Positions 1 to 27,523 of a stretch of 64,000 nt of DNA are shown piece after piece. Positions within the stretch are counted from its first letter, which is position 1; each line of letters begins with the position of its first letter. Under the pieces are notes generated by a model that ran no database searches, was not told the DNA's origin, and worked only from the letters and a program-made list of their open reading frames with translations. Position numbers and translations under genes: made by a program. This DNA is from Anthopleura xanthogrammica. Taxonomy: Eukaryota; Cnidaria; Anthozoa; Actiniaria; Actiniidae. Location of the stretch: the NCBI GenBank assembly GCA_964019055.1, contig OZ025212.1:14034891-14098890 (forward strand), in the 5' to 3' direction.

Positions 1-524
1 AGTTTTCATATTTTTACGAGACCCTTAAGTCAAAGGTGAGGGAGATATACCAAATCTTTTTTCTTATTTTCTCTGCTCACCTGTTTGGTTCATCGATTCA
101 ACAAAGATGAACAGATTTTACGTGGCTTGAATGTAATTGTAATGGCTAGTTAGAAAGAAAAAAAGAATAATTAGATTACAAGTATTTAATCATTGATATT
201 CATAATTTCACTTAAATATCGTAAACTAGGTAATTTATATTTTAGCTGTGATGTAATGTGATATTAATATATAAGATTATATTATAGATTATTAGAATAA
301 TAAAATACAAATTCAGATCTTCAAAACTGTTTTGACCTGAATGATGAAAAAAGAAATAATGAAAGATAAATTCATCACTAGCAAAATCGTGGCAGAGTTT
401 TCCAAGCCAAACTATGACCAAGCATTATTTGTAATAACACAGTAAAACATCATGATTTTTCAAACCAGAGAATCTTTATTTGCAAACAAATTTTATTTAT
501 ACAACATTTAGCTTATTTTTTATA
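1..524. other. A/T-rich flank, no gene seen
   Basis: A/T-rich DNA beyond the 3' end of the first gene. No reading frame with family resemblance and no recognisable repeat was found here. Confidence 0.5.
475..480 (-). terminator. Poly(A) signal of the GADD45GIP1-like gene
   Basis: AATAAA on the minus strand, 45 bp past the stop codon. A second hexamer lies closer to the stop, near 492-497. Either could direct 3' end formation. Confidence 0.55.
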
Positions 525-2845
525 TTATTTCTTTTTAAACTTGGCCTTGCTCTTTGACCCAGAGTCCTGACCCAGTCCTGCAAGTGCACGAGGGTCCTTG
601 GGGTGTATTCCAAGTCTCTTGGCCTCTAATGACTTCGTTGAAGATAGTTTTCGTTCTTCTTTTCTCTTTGCTCTCAGATCTCTCATTTTCTTTCTGTATT
701 CTTCTATGATTTTTGGCATATTTTTCATATTTTCTTCAATTTTTGCCAACCTACAGATTGTTAAACGAAAAAGAAGTCAGTTGGAAAACAAACCACACTG
801 AGCATGGCTTAATAAAGCTGGCATGATGGATATAGTCTGGAAAAATATATGCAATGCAGAACAGCAAAACAGTTTTAAGAAAGTCTACATGTGTCTGGGT
901 GGGGTTTAAAGAAGAATGCATGACCAGGGCTTAAAATGGCCAGTCATCAGACAATGTCCAGCCAGGAATTGGAACTAGTGCAGCCAAATCTTTCCTTTTC
1001 CAGTCATTCTAACCAGGAAGGTTGAGCCAGCAATGAGGTTTGCCCGAGCTAAAACTAATTTGGACAGTCATCATGACCAGCAACTGGCTGGCTGTTATTT
1101 TAAGCCCTGCAGACCAACTTACTTTTCCTCTTTTTCCCTTTCGTATTTGTGTCCCTTTGGAGTCTTGTCCATTCCTCTGTCCACTAGCGGCCTCTCTGGC
1201 CAATAATATCCTTGAACTAGGTACTTTTTTCTAAGCTCAGCAACTCTTCTTGCACTTAGCTTGGGTTTATGCCAGTTATTGCCAACTAACTTTGGTCTTG
1301 ATTTTTCAAGAATTTCTGCAATTTCTGGATGAACTAAAAATAACAGTAGAAGTATCAGACAATTTGGTCTGCATATTGCAATTCTCTACTTTCCAATAAC
1401 CCAAAATTCTTTGTTTTTTGGGGTAACCAGCCAAAAAACTATCCCAAAATCAGATGCTCCTCATACCTGGATTTATGATTAAAATACTGGTCATTGGTTC
1501 ATTCTGAGTTAATTTTGCACGTTGAGAACAAGATGTTTCGTGTTACAGAAAATGTTTCTCACTTCAAAAGGTTCCTGTATCTACTTTAGTTAATGATAAA
1601 TAAAGAAATAATACTTAAGGAAATAACATGTGATCTGACATGGAATATCAGTGGTTCATGGCATTACTACATTTCCCAAAGTGTTAAATTGATATAATTT
1701 GTACCTGTGGTTTTGTAATCTGTAGGATCTTGTGATAGAGAGATGGTGTCTGATGTTTTAGTCTGGATATTTTGTGAGGGAATGGATTCTCCATTTAAAG
1801 TTGAGAGATACCTACAATAAAAAGCATTAATGGAATATATTTCCTAGGTCAAATAAAATATTTACTTCAAATTTCAGCAACCTCTGGGCTGATCAAAGCC
1901 AGGGCACAGCTAAATCACAGGGTCAAACCCTGAAACAACCTCTGGGCTTATCTATGTCAGATCAAGGCTAACTCTCAAATTTGGAATTTAGGTGGTTAGG
2001 TTTTGCAGAGGGAAGAAAACTGCAGAAACTTGAGAAAAACCCTCAATTAAAGGGAGAGACCCGACAAACTCTACTCGCATGTGATCCTGGGTCTAAGAAT
2101 CAAGCTCCAACATCCAGAGGTGAGAGGTGAGTGCACGATTGCTATGCCATCCTCAGGGGAGGTAAGAGGTTTTCGAATGAAATCGTGAACAGGGTTTTTT
2201 CAATTTTCGTTATCTGTGATGAACATGTTCTAAACATAGAGAATCATGAATTTTCTTGAATTTTAACGTTTGATAATTTCCGTGAGCCATGATCGTCCTT
2301 TTTAAATTTTCATAAACCATGCTCAGACCCCATTACTGCCCCTTATGCATGATTCCCAAAATTATTCCTTAAACATGACATGCACTTTCACTATGAGTGA
2401 GGGCAATCTCCAGAATAGCACTTCAGAAAATTTTCTTTAAAAGTGAAATTATGTAAATTGATTCTCATAAACAGTCACGTGACAGCTGAAGCAGAGACCA
2501 ATACAATCAGATAAAATTTACGAGTTAAAAAGTTTCACCACAAGACACCTTTCAGACACCTCTTAAATGTGACAAATAACCTTGCATTTTAAATTTTAAG
2601 AAGAGAAATTATTCTTCGAAATGACAGTTTCAAGCTCGAATGAGCATGTGGTGTCTCGTGCTCTTACGATGACTCATAACTATCTTAATTCTCAGAAATC
2701 CAGCCCCAAAATGTTCCAGCGCCAAGCTAAGAACCTACCTGAACATATTTCGTTGTCTCAAAAGACTTCTAGCGGTAACGAGTTGTAAAGAATTAAAGAA
2801 AAGTTTGCTTCGCGCGAAGCACGTCCAACAAACTTCAGCCGCCAT
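525..2845 (-). CDS. GADD45GIP1: GADD45GIP1/CRIF1-like mitochondrial large-subunit ribosomal protein (mL64)
   Basis: Four exons read on the minus strand: 2739-2845, 1705-1811, 1123-1333, 525-750. All junctions are GT/AG with matching phase, giving 216 aa (human protein about 222). The first exon encodes a short Arg/Ser/Leu-rich, acid-poor N-terminus typical of a mitochondrial presequence (MAAEVCWTCFARSK...). Exon 3 carries a basic segment with SARRVAELRKKY. The last exon carries a K/R-rich helix containing NMPKIIEEYRKKMR and then GIHPKDPRALA, matching the MxKMPxMI and DPR segments known from CRIF1. In the family it is a structural protein at the mitoribosome exit-tunnel side and is needed for membrane insertion of OXPHOS proteins. 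In vertebrates it also binds GADD45 proteins in the nucleus; nothing here tests that role. It shares a 142-bp divergent promoter with the PP1 gene. A poly(A) signal lies about 45 bp past the stop. Family identity is based on remembered motifs. Confidence 0.8.
1876..2155 (-). mobile_element. SINE with two tail units
   Basis: Two copies of the tail unit (AACCTCTGGGCTGATCAAAG at 1880 and AACCTCTGGGCTTATCTATG at 1936) precede a degraded body with CTTGAGAAAAACCCTCAATT, ACAAACTCTACTCGCATGTG and a tRNA-like head in antisense. In GADD45GIP1 intron 1. Confidence 0.65.
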
Positions 2846-2987
2846 TTTGAAATGTTGGCATCAACTGCGCATGCGCCTTTGGTGGGAAGTTTAGTTTGAT
2901 TTACCTTATAAGGAAATGATGTCCTTATTTGGGAGAAGGCCCGCTCGCTGCTAAAACATAGATGAACGATTTGGGAAGCAAGACATA
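2846..2987. promoter_or_regulatory. Compact bidirectional promoter with NRF1-like and YY1-like sites
   Basis: Only 142 bp separate the two divergent start codons. TGCGCATGCGCC at 2866-2877 is a near-perfect NRF1 palindrome, a factor typical of mitochondrial-protein genes. The start of the minus-strand gene lies in CAAAATGGCGGC (2838-2849), a YY1-type element overlapping the initiator ATG. No TATA box is evident. Shared control of the two genes is inference from spacing and motifs. Confidence 0.65.
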
Positions 2988-10652
<7,665 letters not shown>

Positions 10653-11687
10653 GAAAGAAAGCTCTGTTGATCATCTTCATTTGCCATTATGGTCTTGCAG
10701 GCCTTATATCGGTAATCATGTATTTTATGACTGGTCGATGCACACTTCAACAGTCGTCTCAGTACACGATTACTGATAGTTACTTTAGAACTAGGAAGGT
10801 TAAGTTGAGCTAAAGATATCTACTCTGTATATTATTGTCTGATGGTTTGAAAACTCTATGGAATTTTAGTTCAATAATAATATGTGTAGCACTAAACTGG
10901 TTCCTTCTGTTTAAGAGAAAGATTATGGTTTTTAGATCTAACGTATGTACATGGACTTAAATAGAAAATATTTTCATTGGTTATTGACTAACAGGAGTGT
11001 GTTCCTCAAACAGAGGAGTATGGGGGGTATGTCTGTCCTTGGTACCTCTCTTTCCTATACTGGGTGTGTTAAGGACACATGGACACTTGCAACATTGCGT
11101 GCAATATTATTCATTTTCTACTCCAGCAAAATTGTGTGCAAAAAGTTTGTGACATGGCTCATAACTTGAACATAAAATGTTGCAGTGTTTCTGTAGCTTT
11201 AGAACTTGGCTTTCCCTATTTCCCACTCATGAAATGTGTTAGATATGGATCTAGGTCGATGGTAAATATTGTTCCTCAAGCCTTGCAAACAAAAAATATA
11301 AATTTGGAGCACTTTCTATGAGCATGATTACATTTAAGCCATGAACAGAATTTAATAGTTATGTCAAAAAATTGAATGAAAACAAAAGAAAACAATATAA
11401 TTAATATTTTTGAGTTTACATTAGAATGCAAATTATTTCATGGATTAAATGAAATCTTGTGAAAAATGGACAAAAATTGCTCTAGGATTTGCTCCATCAG
11501 TGAAAGTTGAGATACCAAATCTATCTGCTAGTTTTATAGGTGCTACTGGGGCATGTCCAGGATTTTCTGTAAGGAGGGTCACTTCTCACTATCCTAAACA
11601 TAGCCTAGCCCTTCCTCTAAAACACAAGAATTGCACAAATGAATTACCAATGGGAATGGGTATCACAAGCACCCCTGGACACGCCCT

Positions 11688-11880
11688 TTACTGCAATTCT
11701 CAATATTCTGCAAACTCAGAAATTTCCACTGCTTTTTGTGAAATTTGTTTTTGGCTGCTGTCAATCAAAACTAATCAGTTGGTACCTTTTAATTTTTTGA
11801 CTGGCGGCAGTGAAAAACTAAATTCCAACGGGAAACTCGCAATTGCCAAGTTGCAAAGAATATTGAGAATTGCAGTAAGT
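11688..11880. mobile_element. Palindromic MITE family C, copy 1
   Basis: About 193 bp. It begins TTACTGCAATTCTCAATATTC and ends with its reverse complement (GAATATTGAGAATTGCAGTAA). The interior contains TTTTTGACTGGCGGCAGTG and an inverted partner GGCTGCTGTCAATCAAAA. Other copies lie at 16430 and 57882, with a partial one at 47396. Confidence 0.75.
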
Positions 11881-12896
11881 ATAAAAGGTAATGAACACAC
11901 CTTAGGGTTTATATGTGGACCAGTATTCACCTAGAAATGTATATATATATTAGCTGTTCATTCAAGCACTAAACAGAAGGGACAAGTTTTGCTAGTTAGA
12001 GGTTATTGATGTGTACAATAGTCACAGTATAGATCTGAGGTGTAGTGGTCTTAGTGTATGGCCTTACCTTAGATGAAAGTAAGGTGACCCTACCACTAGG
12101 CATAATTTGTCCTTGGGGATGAAAATTGCCAGTACACCAGGGTCACCTTCAACTTCATTACAACCATTTTCATAATTATGCAACCCAGACAACTAGTTAT
12201 AATTTGAGTCTTCTGTCAATCAAATTTCAACGGTCTGAGCTAGTAAAATTTGTTGGTCGTGTAGTTATCAAAATGGGTGTAAAACAGGGTCCATAATAAT
12301 ATCAAATGTAGCCAAGTCTTGATGTACGAGTGAAAACTTAGGGCACTTAGAACTCACAACACAGCATTCAACACTATACCTTTTTCAACAAAAGTGGAAG
12401 TTTTAAATTGTCATTTCTAACTCCATGGATAATACATCCTCAGACTTTTTACGACTAGTTTCAAGGAGATCAACTAAATGATATTGCATGTTGCTCCTTT
12501 CAACACAGTACAATACCACATCAGACTTTAGCGACCTTAAAACGACAGTTTCAAGTCATTCAGGTCCATAACTTTTAAAAAAAATACATAATTGCAGAAA
12601 AACCCAGAGGATTTTGTTTTGAAACTGTTGTTTTATTGTCATCGATGTCCAATGGTGACAGTTTAATTTTGGAGTTTAAAAATCACACAAATTATTTCTT
12701 GCTTATCTCCAGAATGAACAGAGAACAAGTTGTATGGTAAATTAATGAAGCATTAAATAGCTTAGTTATAAATATGAATTCTGTGTACAATTTATTTTTT
12801 CGTATTTGAAGTGCATAAAAGTGGAGGTTTGGAGTAAGAATACCTTGTAGTTGAGTGTTGTTGATTGAAAATCTCTCTGCTGGTGTGACATGCAAT

Positions 12897-13063
12897 AGAC
12901 CTTTTTAGCTTCGTATGCAAATTGCCCATTTCAGACCACATGACATTCCCTTGAGAAATGTTCTTTTGTTAAAATATTAACACATGAAAGAATCAGCTCC
13001 CAAGAGTGGCATCACATGGTCTGAAATGGGCACAACAAACAACGAAGCTGAAAAGGTCTATAC
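12897..13063. mobile_element. Diverged palindromic MITE family B, copy 1
   Basis: The ends read GACCTTTTTAGCTTCG and CGAAGCTGAAAAGGTC. The arms contain CCCATTTCAGACCACATG and CATGGTCTGAAATGGGC. It is more diverged than the other copies: the usual GGGCGTAATGTTTTC part of the arm is replaced. Confidence 0.65.
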
Positions 13064-13829
13064 CCGTGGTAAAGTCTTGTCTCACAATCACACTATAACT
13101 TACACTTATGTCAATATATCACTTGTGTGAACTGAAGAAATATGCTTATGCTTATCAAGCAATAAGCCAGTTCACAGTTTAAGAATCTTTTACAGTGCGC
13201 ATGTGATTTTATCCTGAATTTCTCACCTTTTGTGTTTTTAAATTGCATGCGCACTGAAAACTATCTATTTCAACCCAGACAAAGGGCCCCTTACCATATC
13301 CTCTACGTTCTTACACACTAATAATTACCCATGTGAATAACAAGCAACATTTTGCCTTTTTACTCATGATTTTATTCACAAAATATACATAAAGGTTTAC
13401 CAAGCGATAAAGTGCGGTAATTCAGTGTAATACACTGTCATTGGCAATATACAGTAACCAGACCTTTTTCCTGCTGAATAACAAACAGTACTGACAAGTA
13501 TAGAGCTGGACAAGGATGGAATTAATGACCTGTATCAAAATTTGGATCTCGTGTCTCTGTCCAAAAATGCACAATTTCTCTACGAGCATATCCTTGGCAT
13601 TGGTAACTCAAAGTACAGAGCAAAGCCAAGGAGGTGAATTATGTTAGATTCCATATACGTGGACTTAGCGATGGAATTTGAAAGAAAGTAATCAGCCTCA
13701 ATGTACTACTAGAAAAAAAATATTTCTTCAAGCCCCCTCCAAACAACAAAGTTTTTTTTTCTTTACAATGTGAAAATTTTGGTACAATATTCTGTTTTGT
13801 ACCAAGCAAAAAAGTGCCACCTTGTTTGA

Positions 13830-21386
<7,557 letters not shown>

Positions 21387-21816
21387 TTTTCGAGGATAAC
21401 TTTGATTTCTACCAAGAAAGACCTACGAGTCTCTTTACTTCTTCCCGCGAATGAAAATTTGGCGCCAAAATTCCAGCTTTCGTTGATTTGATTGGCTAAA
21501 CCACAACACGTGAAACAGTCACATGTGATCAAATCTCACTGGGGGAGGGGTAAGAATTTTTAGTACAATTTGATCCAATTTAATTCAATTATCTTAAAAT
21601 AGTAAAAACTTTGGTTAGCATTATAATTTAAAGAATAAGAAAAATTGTCTTTTATTGAATGATATAAATCTTTATTTCTGTTTTTGAGGTCTGAACCTTT
21701 TAATTTAAATGTTTACCTGCCCCCCTCCCCCACGGGAATAGTTTTGCAACGTTTCGAAGAGATCCTTGTACAAAGCGAGAACGAGCTTATTGTGAGTTTT
21801 TTGTTCAATTTTAGAG
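21387..21816. promoter_or_regulatory. Divergent MCM5/PCBD promoter with E2F-like sites
   Basis: 430 bp between divergent start codons. Upstream of MCM5 are TTCCCGCGAA (21442-21451) and the perfect palindrome TTTGGCGCCAAA (21458-21469), both E2F-type, plus an inverted CCAAT box (ATTGG, 21491-21495) and CACGTG near 21507. E2F plus CCAAT is the usual layout of S-phase genes, which fits MCM5. Whether PCBD shares the control is not shown by the sequence. Confidence 0.7.
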
Positions 21817-22143
21817 ATGGCTAGTGTAGATGCTAAACGCCTCAAGCTCGATAAAGACGAGAGAAGCACTCTTCTACCCAGTCTTCGTAATGCAGGATGG
21901 TCAGAAGTCGAAGGAAGAGATGCCATCTACAAGGAATTTTTATTTAAGGATTTCAACGAGGCTTTTGGCTTCATGACCCGAGTGGCGCTCAAAGCAGAAA
22001 AGATGGACCACCACCCCGAATGGTTTAACGTCTACAACAAGGTTCAAGTTACACTAAGCACACACGAATGCAGTGGATTGTCTCCTAGAGATATTAAACT
22101 CGCTACCTTTATGGAAGAAGTCGCCAAGTCGTTGAAAGCTTGA
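21817..22143 (+). CDS. PCBD: Pterin-4a-carbinolamine dehydratase (PCBD/DCoH), intronless
   Basis: A single open frame of 108 aa (human PCBD1 104 aa) with no intron. The enzyme dehydrates 4a-hydroxytetrahydrobiopterin, regenerating the cofactor used by phenylalanine, tyrosine and tryptophan hydroxylases. In vertebrates it also dimerises HNF1. The catalytic histidines are in [13 protein letters not shown] (His65, His66) and in [11 protein letters not shown] (His83). Flanking conserved blocks are [10 protein letters not shown] and [13 protein letters not shown]. The start follows an A-rich leader and matches the family length. A poly(A) signal follows at 22295. The lack of introns contrasts with every other gene in the window and suggests intron loss or a retrocopy. 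The intact active site argues against a pseudogene. Confidence 0.95.
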   Translation: MASVDAKRLKLDKDERSTLLPSLRNAGWSEVEGRDAIYKEFLFKDFNEAFGFMTRVALKAEKMDHHPEWFNVYNKVQVTLSTHECSGLSPRDIKLATFMEEVAKSLKA

Positions 22144-22294
22144 AGCTAGTATCTGGGTAGTATGACTCGAAGAGTGACTTACTTTAACCCTCGAAAACTT
22201 TGCATAAAAGAAACTTTAAAAAGGGGACGTTAGTTTATCTTGCTATTCAATACCCTGTATTCCTAGTTAATTTGGTTTTCTAACGTAAATGGAA

Positions 22295-22300
22295 AATAAA
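22295..22300 (+). terminator. Poly(A) signal of PCBD
   Basis: AATAAA 152 bp after the stop codon of the dehydratase gene. Confidence 0.65.
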
Positions 22301-23466
22301 CTAAGAGAAGAGCTTTTCCAATACAAGGTGAATAGAAACGTGGTTGTAAGAGTTAAAAGTTTAATTCAACTGTAGATAAAAACAAATTATTCTTAAAAAG
22401 GATTGATGTTTTTACTGAATCTCACTTCTTTTTTTCATTTCTCTTGATTTTTTACCATATTTTTTCTGTTTTTCCGACAATAAAGTAGGCTACATGTTAT
22501 GGGCTTCCTGTGGGTTCAACACAGGCAACCCAAGTGACACTTTTCATATACCGAGTAAAGACTAAGTACTAATCAAGTTTCGCCCGCAGTTCGCTTAGTT
22601 TCGTGTTTCGTGGTTTTGCACTTCCCATTTTTCCAAATAGCAACTTATATTTGTTTTCCGTATTTTCTAATCCAATAAATGAAAAAATTTTTTTAAATAA
22701 AACAACGGTAAAAAAAACTTCTAAGAGAACTAAAAAACCCAACCATACTAATATAAAGAAAAATAAGCAAACAATTATTTCCAAATATATGTCTTTGTTT
22801 AACTTGACTAATAGTTTTTTAAAGAAATAATTTCTATGACTTTATCGAGATGGTGATCATTTTTCTCGTTTCATCCTCGAGTCGGTTAATTTAACAAACT
22901 CAATATTTATAAAATATCCTATTAATTCTACATTTTTATAAATCTTTTAATTAAGGGGTAATTGTGATTTTCATTTTTCGTATTTTTCAAGTATAAAAAA
23001 TATAGTGTATTGTATTGGTAGCATATTCTAACTTTGTTCATTTTGTTTACCAAGATGGCGGCGATGACGTCACAAACATGGTCAGCGGTTGGTTGCCCAG
23101 CAACTTCAATAATTATCCAATTAGTGGTCTCCAATCAGTGGTCTCCAATCAGTAAAAAATTGTATCACAGTTGTACTTTTGATTTCCTTCGGACTCTATG
23201 CGGGATTTTCCCTAACGGGGGATTTTCCCTGCTCGTATTTTTCTCCGTACTGGGTTTAGTCCAGTCGAAAGTCTGTGGAAAAGAGGGAAAAAATAAATAT
23301 ACAATATATTCTCAGATTTTCGCTATAATTTTAAGAAAATAGGGAAGATTGGCCTTGTCAAGGTTAACAATATTCTCTCATTCTGTATATTCTGGTCGTC
23401 ACACTAACTAGAACACAGTTCAGTTACCCTACCTTCTTAAACTTCCATCATTCAGGATTTCCTTGA
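22301..23466. other. Convergent intergenic region PCBD-ZFYVE26
   Basis: A/T-rich DNA between two convergent genes. It includes a direct repeat of CAGTGGTCTCCAATCAGT at about 23127-23152 and a short CpG-containing stretch AAGATGGCGGCGATGACGTCAC near 23050, a CRE/YY1-like combination. I found no coding exon. Confidence 0.5.
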
Positions 23467-23472
23467 TTTATT
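23467..23472 (-). terminator. Poly(A) signal overlapping the ZFYVE26 stop codon
   Basis: On the minus strand the last codons run AAA AAA TAA ATC, so AATAAA (23472-23467) contains the stop codon. If used, the 3' UTR would be only about 15-30 nt. A longer 3' UTR through the A/T-rich flank is the alternative. Confidence 0.4.
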
Positions 23473-26400
23473 TTTTGTCCTGGCGTCGTTGCGTCATGAC
23501 TGATCTCTCCTCTGCTTCTTTCCTTTTCTGGTATTGCTCCAGCCATTTTTTGCACAAACTAAGTGTCTTCGTTTGTCCTGTTTTCTGCGCCTCTTCTGCG
23601 ATCATTTGGATGGCTTCCACTCGTTTTTCCTTCACGGCTATGAGATACGCAGATTTGAGTTTACCGCTAAGCAGATATGCGTCGATCTGATGAAAAAGAA
23701 AAAGCTTATCAGAGCAATCTTTAAGGTGGCGACACACTAGGGGTGATGTAGTAGGGACGTGTTCCCGAAACATGTAGCAGCAACAAAATCACGTTCTGTA
23801 CACACGAGTGGAAGTGTAGGGAAGACGTGTTGCGGGGACATGTAGCCTCAACATATTTACGACATGTACAAACTCACGAAAATGTAGCGGGGATGTGTCC
23901 CAGGGACATCAAAAACAAATCCACCCTAGACAACTGTATGTTTGCACGAGTCTAAATCATTTAAGGCATGTGAAAAGCATATCAGTTATTGGATATTTAA
24001 ACATACCATGTTACTTTCGCTCCTCAGAAGCTTGATTAAATTATCGACGTGTTTGGCCTGAAAGATGGAACATTAGATGAAATGAACGCCTTGAATATTA
24101 TTAACAAGGCGTCTTACAGATGAAACCCTGGAACAACCTCTGGGCTCATTAAAGTCGGGGCACGGCTAACTCACAGATTTAACCTTAATTAATTAATAAT
24201 AATTATTATTATTATCATTATTATTATTAAAGAGCCTAGTGCTCACCTGATTCTGGTCAGCGGATGCGATGCGCACGCAGGCCAGTATGATGTCATCGTG
24301 GCATTTGTCACTGACCAGTCCTACTTCACCAACACATTTCAGTAACTGCTGAATGTGGTTAAACCTGTATTGGCGAGCAAGAGCTCGACCTGCGTCCACG
24401 TACACGCGGGATGCGGGGAGGTTATAGTCCTGGGACGAGAAAAATAAACAGAAAAAACGTTATTAAATACCTGTTTCAAATTCTCGGTTACTCAATGTTA
24501 GCCTTGATTTTGTGTAGAATATTCATGTGTTCCAGTGAAGGTCCGTGGAATTTCAAAGTGCAAGTATTGTTGAAGTTGTGCATTTTACTTTACTGTGAAT
24601 GATTTGACAATAAAATAAGGCTAACCCTGCTTAAATCAATCTGAATTCAAGGAACACAGCGATATTTTACAAATTCAAAGAAAAGGAGTAGAACAGGGGG
24701 TTTATTAAAGTGTATTAAGAGCTTTTGACGTTACTTGTGGCGCGCGTTTGAAACAGGGTGCTCCCTAACTGGTTAAGTTAAACAATCAGGAAGGCCCCAG
24801 CATCAAACACGTGACAAAATGGTCACTGAATCATAGACAACTCGGTAACGTTTATGAGTAGACTGAATTTGTAGTTTCTCAGTTTGTAGTTTCTCTTCTG
24901 TGCTTCCAAGATGTCGTCTTAGATTTTTTTCATTCATGGTTAGGGAACCTTTATTTTAAGAGGGTGGCCCATTCAGTTAAAAGCTGGTATCCAGAGAGGC
25001 CCTGTATTAGAATTATATCTTTACTTACTAGTAACTTTTGAGTAGATATGGGACATAATATGGGATGAAACTCACACAAAGTATTTTTCTCAAAGGAAAT
25101 CTCATGTGGTCTGAAATGGTAAACATTTCAGACCACAAGATGTTGTTCTTTGGTGTCTTGGTTACGTCTGTTAGAAGAATAAATGAATTCTGGACAGATT
25201 ACCTGAATGATGCGAGAAGCTAGAGAGAATCCTTCTTGTATCGTAGACCCGGACAGCAGAACCTGAAAGAAAATACAACCGAGTTGAAATTACTGGTTTT
25301 GAAAGCCGCCATCTTGGATGAATTGAACAAAAGACTTTTCATAAGACTTGTCTCTCTTGTTATATCAACCAACAAGGCCGCCGTGTTTTGGTTGTTTTAT
25401 TCCCTTGGAAATGATTACCAACCCCTGATAGACCCCTTTTAGCACGTCGGAATGCAGCTCAATTTGGAGGACAAAATAATAGTTTTCCATATTCTCAGGA
25501 TATCAGTGAAAAACACGTTGGATAAAGTAAAAAAATGATGAAGAAATTTGAAGACCGCGGGAAATTGTATTATGATGTCATTAATTAGTCGTGACGTCAA
25601 TAGTGACGTCAATAATTCCATATAGAAGTAGCCAATGGCTACCCAAACGCTTAGTCCAGTCCTCGCGCAACTTATAAAAACGTGATCATCATTTAATTTG
25701 TGACGTCATCAATCCAAATACTGACGTCATAATATGAAGACTACCGCGAAAATGTTTGTATCTCGTCGTTCTCTCTTTCAATGTGTGTAGAACAAGAAAA
25801 TACCGAAGATTGAGTACAAGAACTGCAATTTTCAAACCTGGATAGCTAGTTCAGCTCTAGCATGACCATTTCCAAATAACGTCGGCAACCTGGCATCATC
25901 ATTCGACCTGAGGCTCGAAGCACTCGTTCCCTCAACCAAACACTTATGGATAAAATTCGTTACTTCGACTTGCAGGTTGATGGTGTTCACGTGGCTGCTG
26001 AGGTCCGACAACGTGACAGTCACGTGCTGCATCTCGTCTAGTGACTTCCTGCGCATGCTCCCATGGCTGCGAAGCCATGCGCCCGCGCTCAATGCCGAGC
26101 CACGTGGGGATTTCTTCTCGATGATGACTGTCTCGAGGTGACCACGTGCTTTGCCAAGGTATTCAAGGCGGGAAAACAGATCCTCATAGGTTGATACATT
26201 GCCCCCAGCCGCGCCCTCGAAGAAACGAATACACGTCTGAGCAGCGCGGAAGTAATCCTACGACAAAAACAAGATAATAGCTTGTAAAACAGGTTTATTG
26301 AGAAGGACAGGTGGCTCATTTTTGTATTGCCTTACTCTCATGGTCTCCCTTTGTCGGTGGATTTTTTCTCGGATGGGTTGCTTGTGTAGTGAATTGGCGG

Positions 26401-27131
26401 GGAAGGATGGAAAGAAATTGGGCAAAGAAAGCAGCGCGTGTCGCGTCTACCGCTTCCAGTCCTCCTTCGACCAATACTTCACACAGGAAACCCAAGTAAA
26501 GTTCTAGTACAGAAATCTTACTTTCATGAAGAGCTGTAGATCATACAGCAAATGGTGGTAGCCTCGCTTGTGAAGATACCGGCAAGCAGCCGTCAGGTAC
26601 GTCATCCAGGACTGCAGTGATGGGTCAGCGGCTTCCATTTGTTCTTTAAGCGCGGACAGATTGCCTTTACTGACAAGACGCATGAGCAGACTCTCAACAA
26701 ACACCTCAGGAGGGCTTTTCTGGTTAAAATGAAAAATCACCATATTTATCTGATTGTAGCTTTTATTCCATGTGCGCGAGATAGGCCTAACAGACCTTTT
26801 CAAATTCGCAACATACCACTGCGTTCCTTGATTCCAGACTCATTTACTCAGGATTAACCTCATTTCAGCATCAATGTTCACAAATACAAACGGCAAAATA
26901 AAGAATGCACAACTTCAACAATAGAAACACTTTGAAATTCCAAGGACCTTCACTGGAACACATGAATATTCTACACGAACCCTGAGCAACAGAGAACGCG
27001 TTTCTGTTTAGTATGGACACTCAAACTAGTTGGGCAAGAATATCAAAGGTAGGTTAAAACTTCAGGAATTTGACGAGATGATGATGATGATGCTGCTGAT
27101 GATGATGATGGTGGTGATGATGATGGTGATG

Positions 27132-27163
<32 letters not shown>

Positions 27164-27176
27164 GGTGATGATGATG

Positions 27177-27226
<50 letters not shown>

Positions 27227-27260
27227 GAAGATGATGATGATGATGATGAAGATGATGATG

Positions 27261-27292
<32 letters not shown>

Positions 27293-27356
27293 GATGATGA
27301 TGAAGATGATGATGATGATGCTGATGATGATGATGGTGGTGATGATGATGGTGGTG

Positions 27357-27406
<50 letters not shown>

Positions 27407-27464
27407 GATGATGATGATGATGCTGCTGATGATGATGATGGTGGTGATGATGATGGTGGTGATG

Positions 27465-27523
<59 letters not shown>

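Larger units (their letters stand above)
10653..13829. other. Convergent intergenic region between PPP1CB and MCM5
   Basis: 3.2 kb between the stop codons of two convergent genes. It should contain both 3' UTRs. I see two palindromic elements (11688-11880 and 12897-13063), a small inverted repeat at about 12040-12115, and a palindromic stretch around GTGCGCATGTGATTTT at 13190-13255. No coding exon was found. The 161-codon open frame over 11449-11934 runs through a repeat element. Confidence 0.6.

Noticed and set aside
11449..11934. 161-codon plus-strand frame between PPP1CB and MCM5
   Set aside because: It runs through palindromic MITE copy C1 and shows no recognisable domain or splice partner.
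22569..22830. Short Lys/Asn-rich and hydrophobic frames in the PCBD-ZFYVE26 gap
   Set aside because: A/T-rich low-complexity translation, no start context, no splice partners, no family resemblance.
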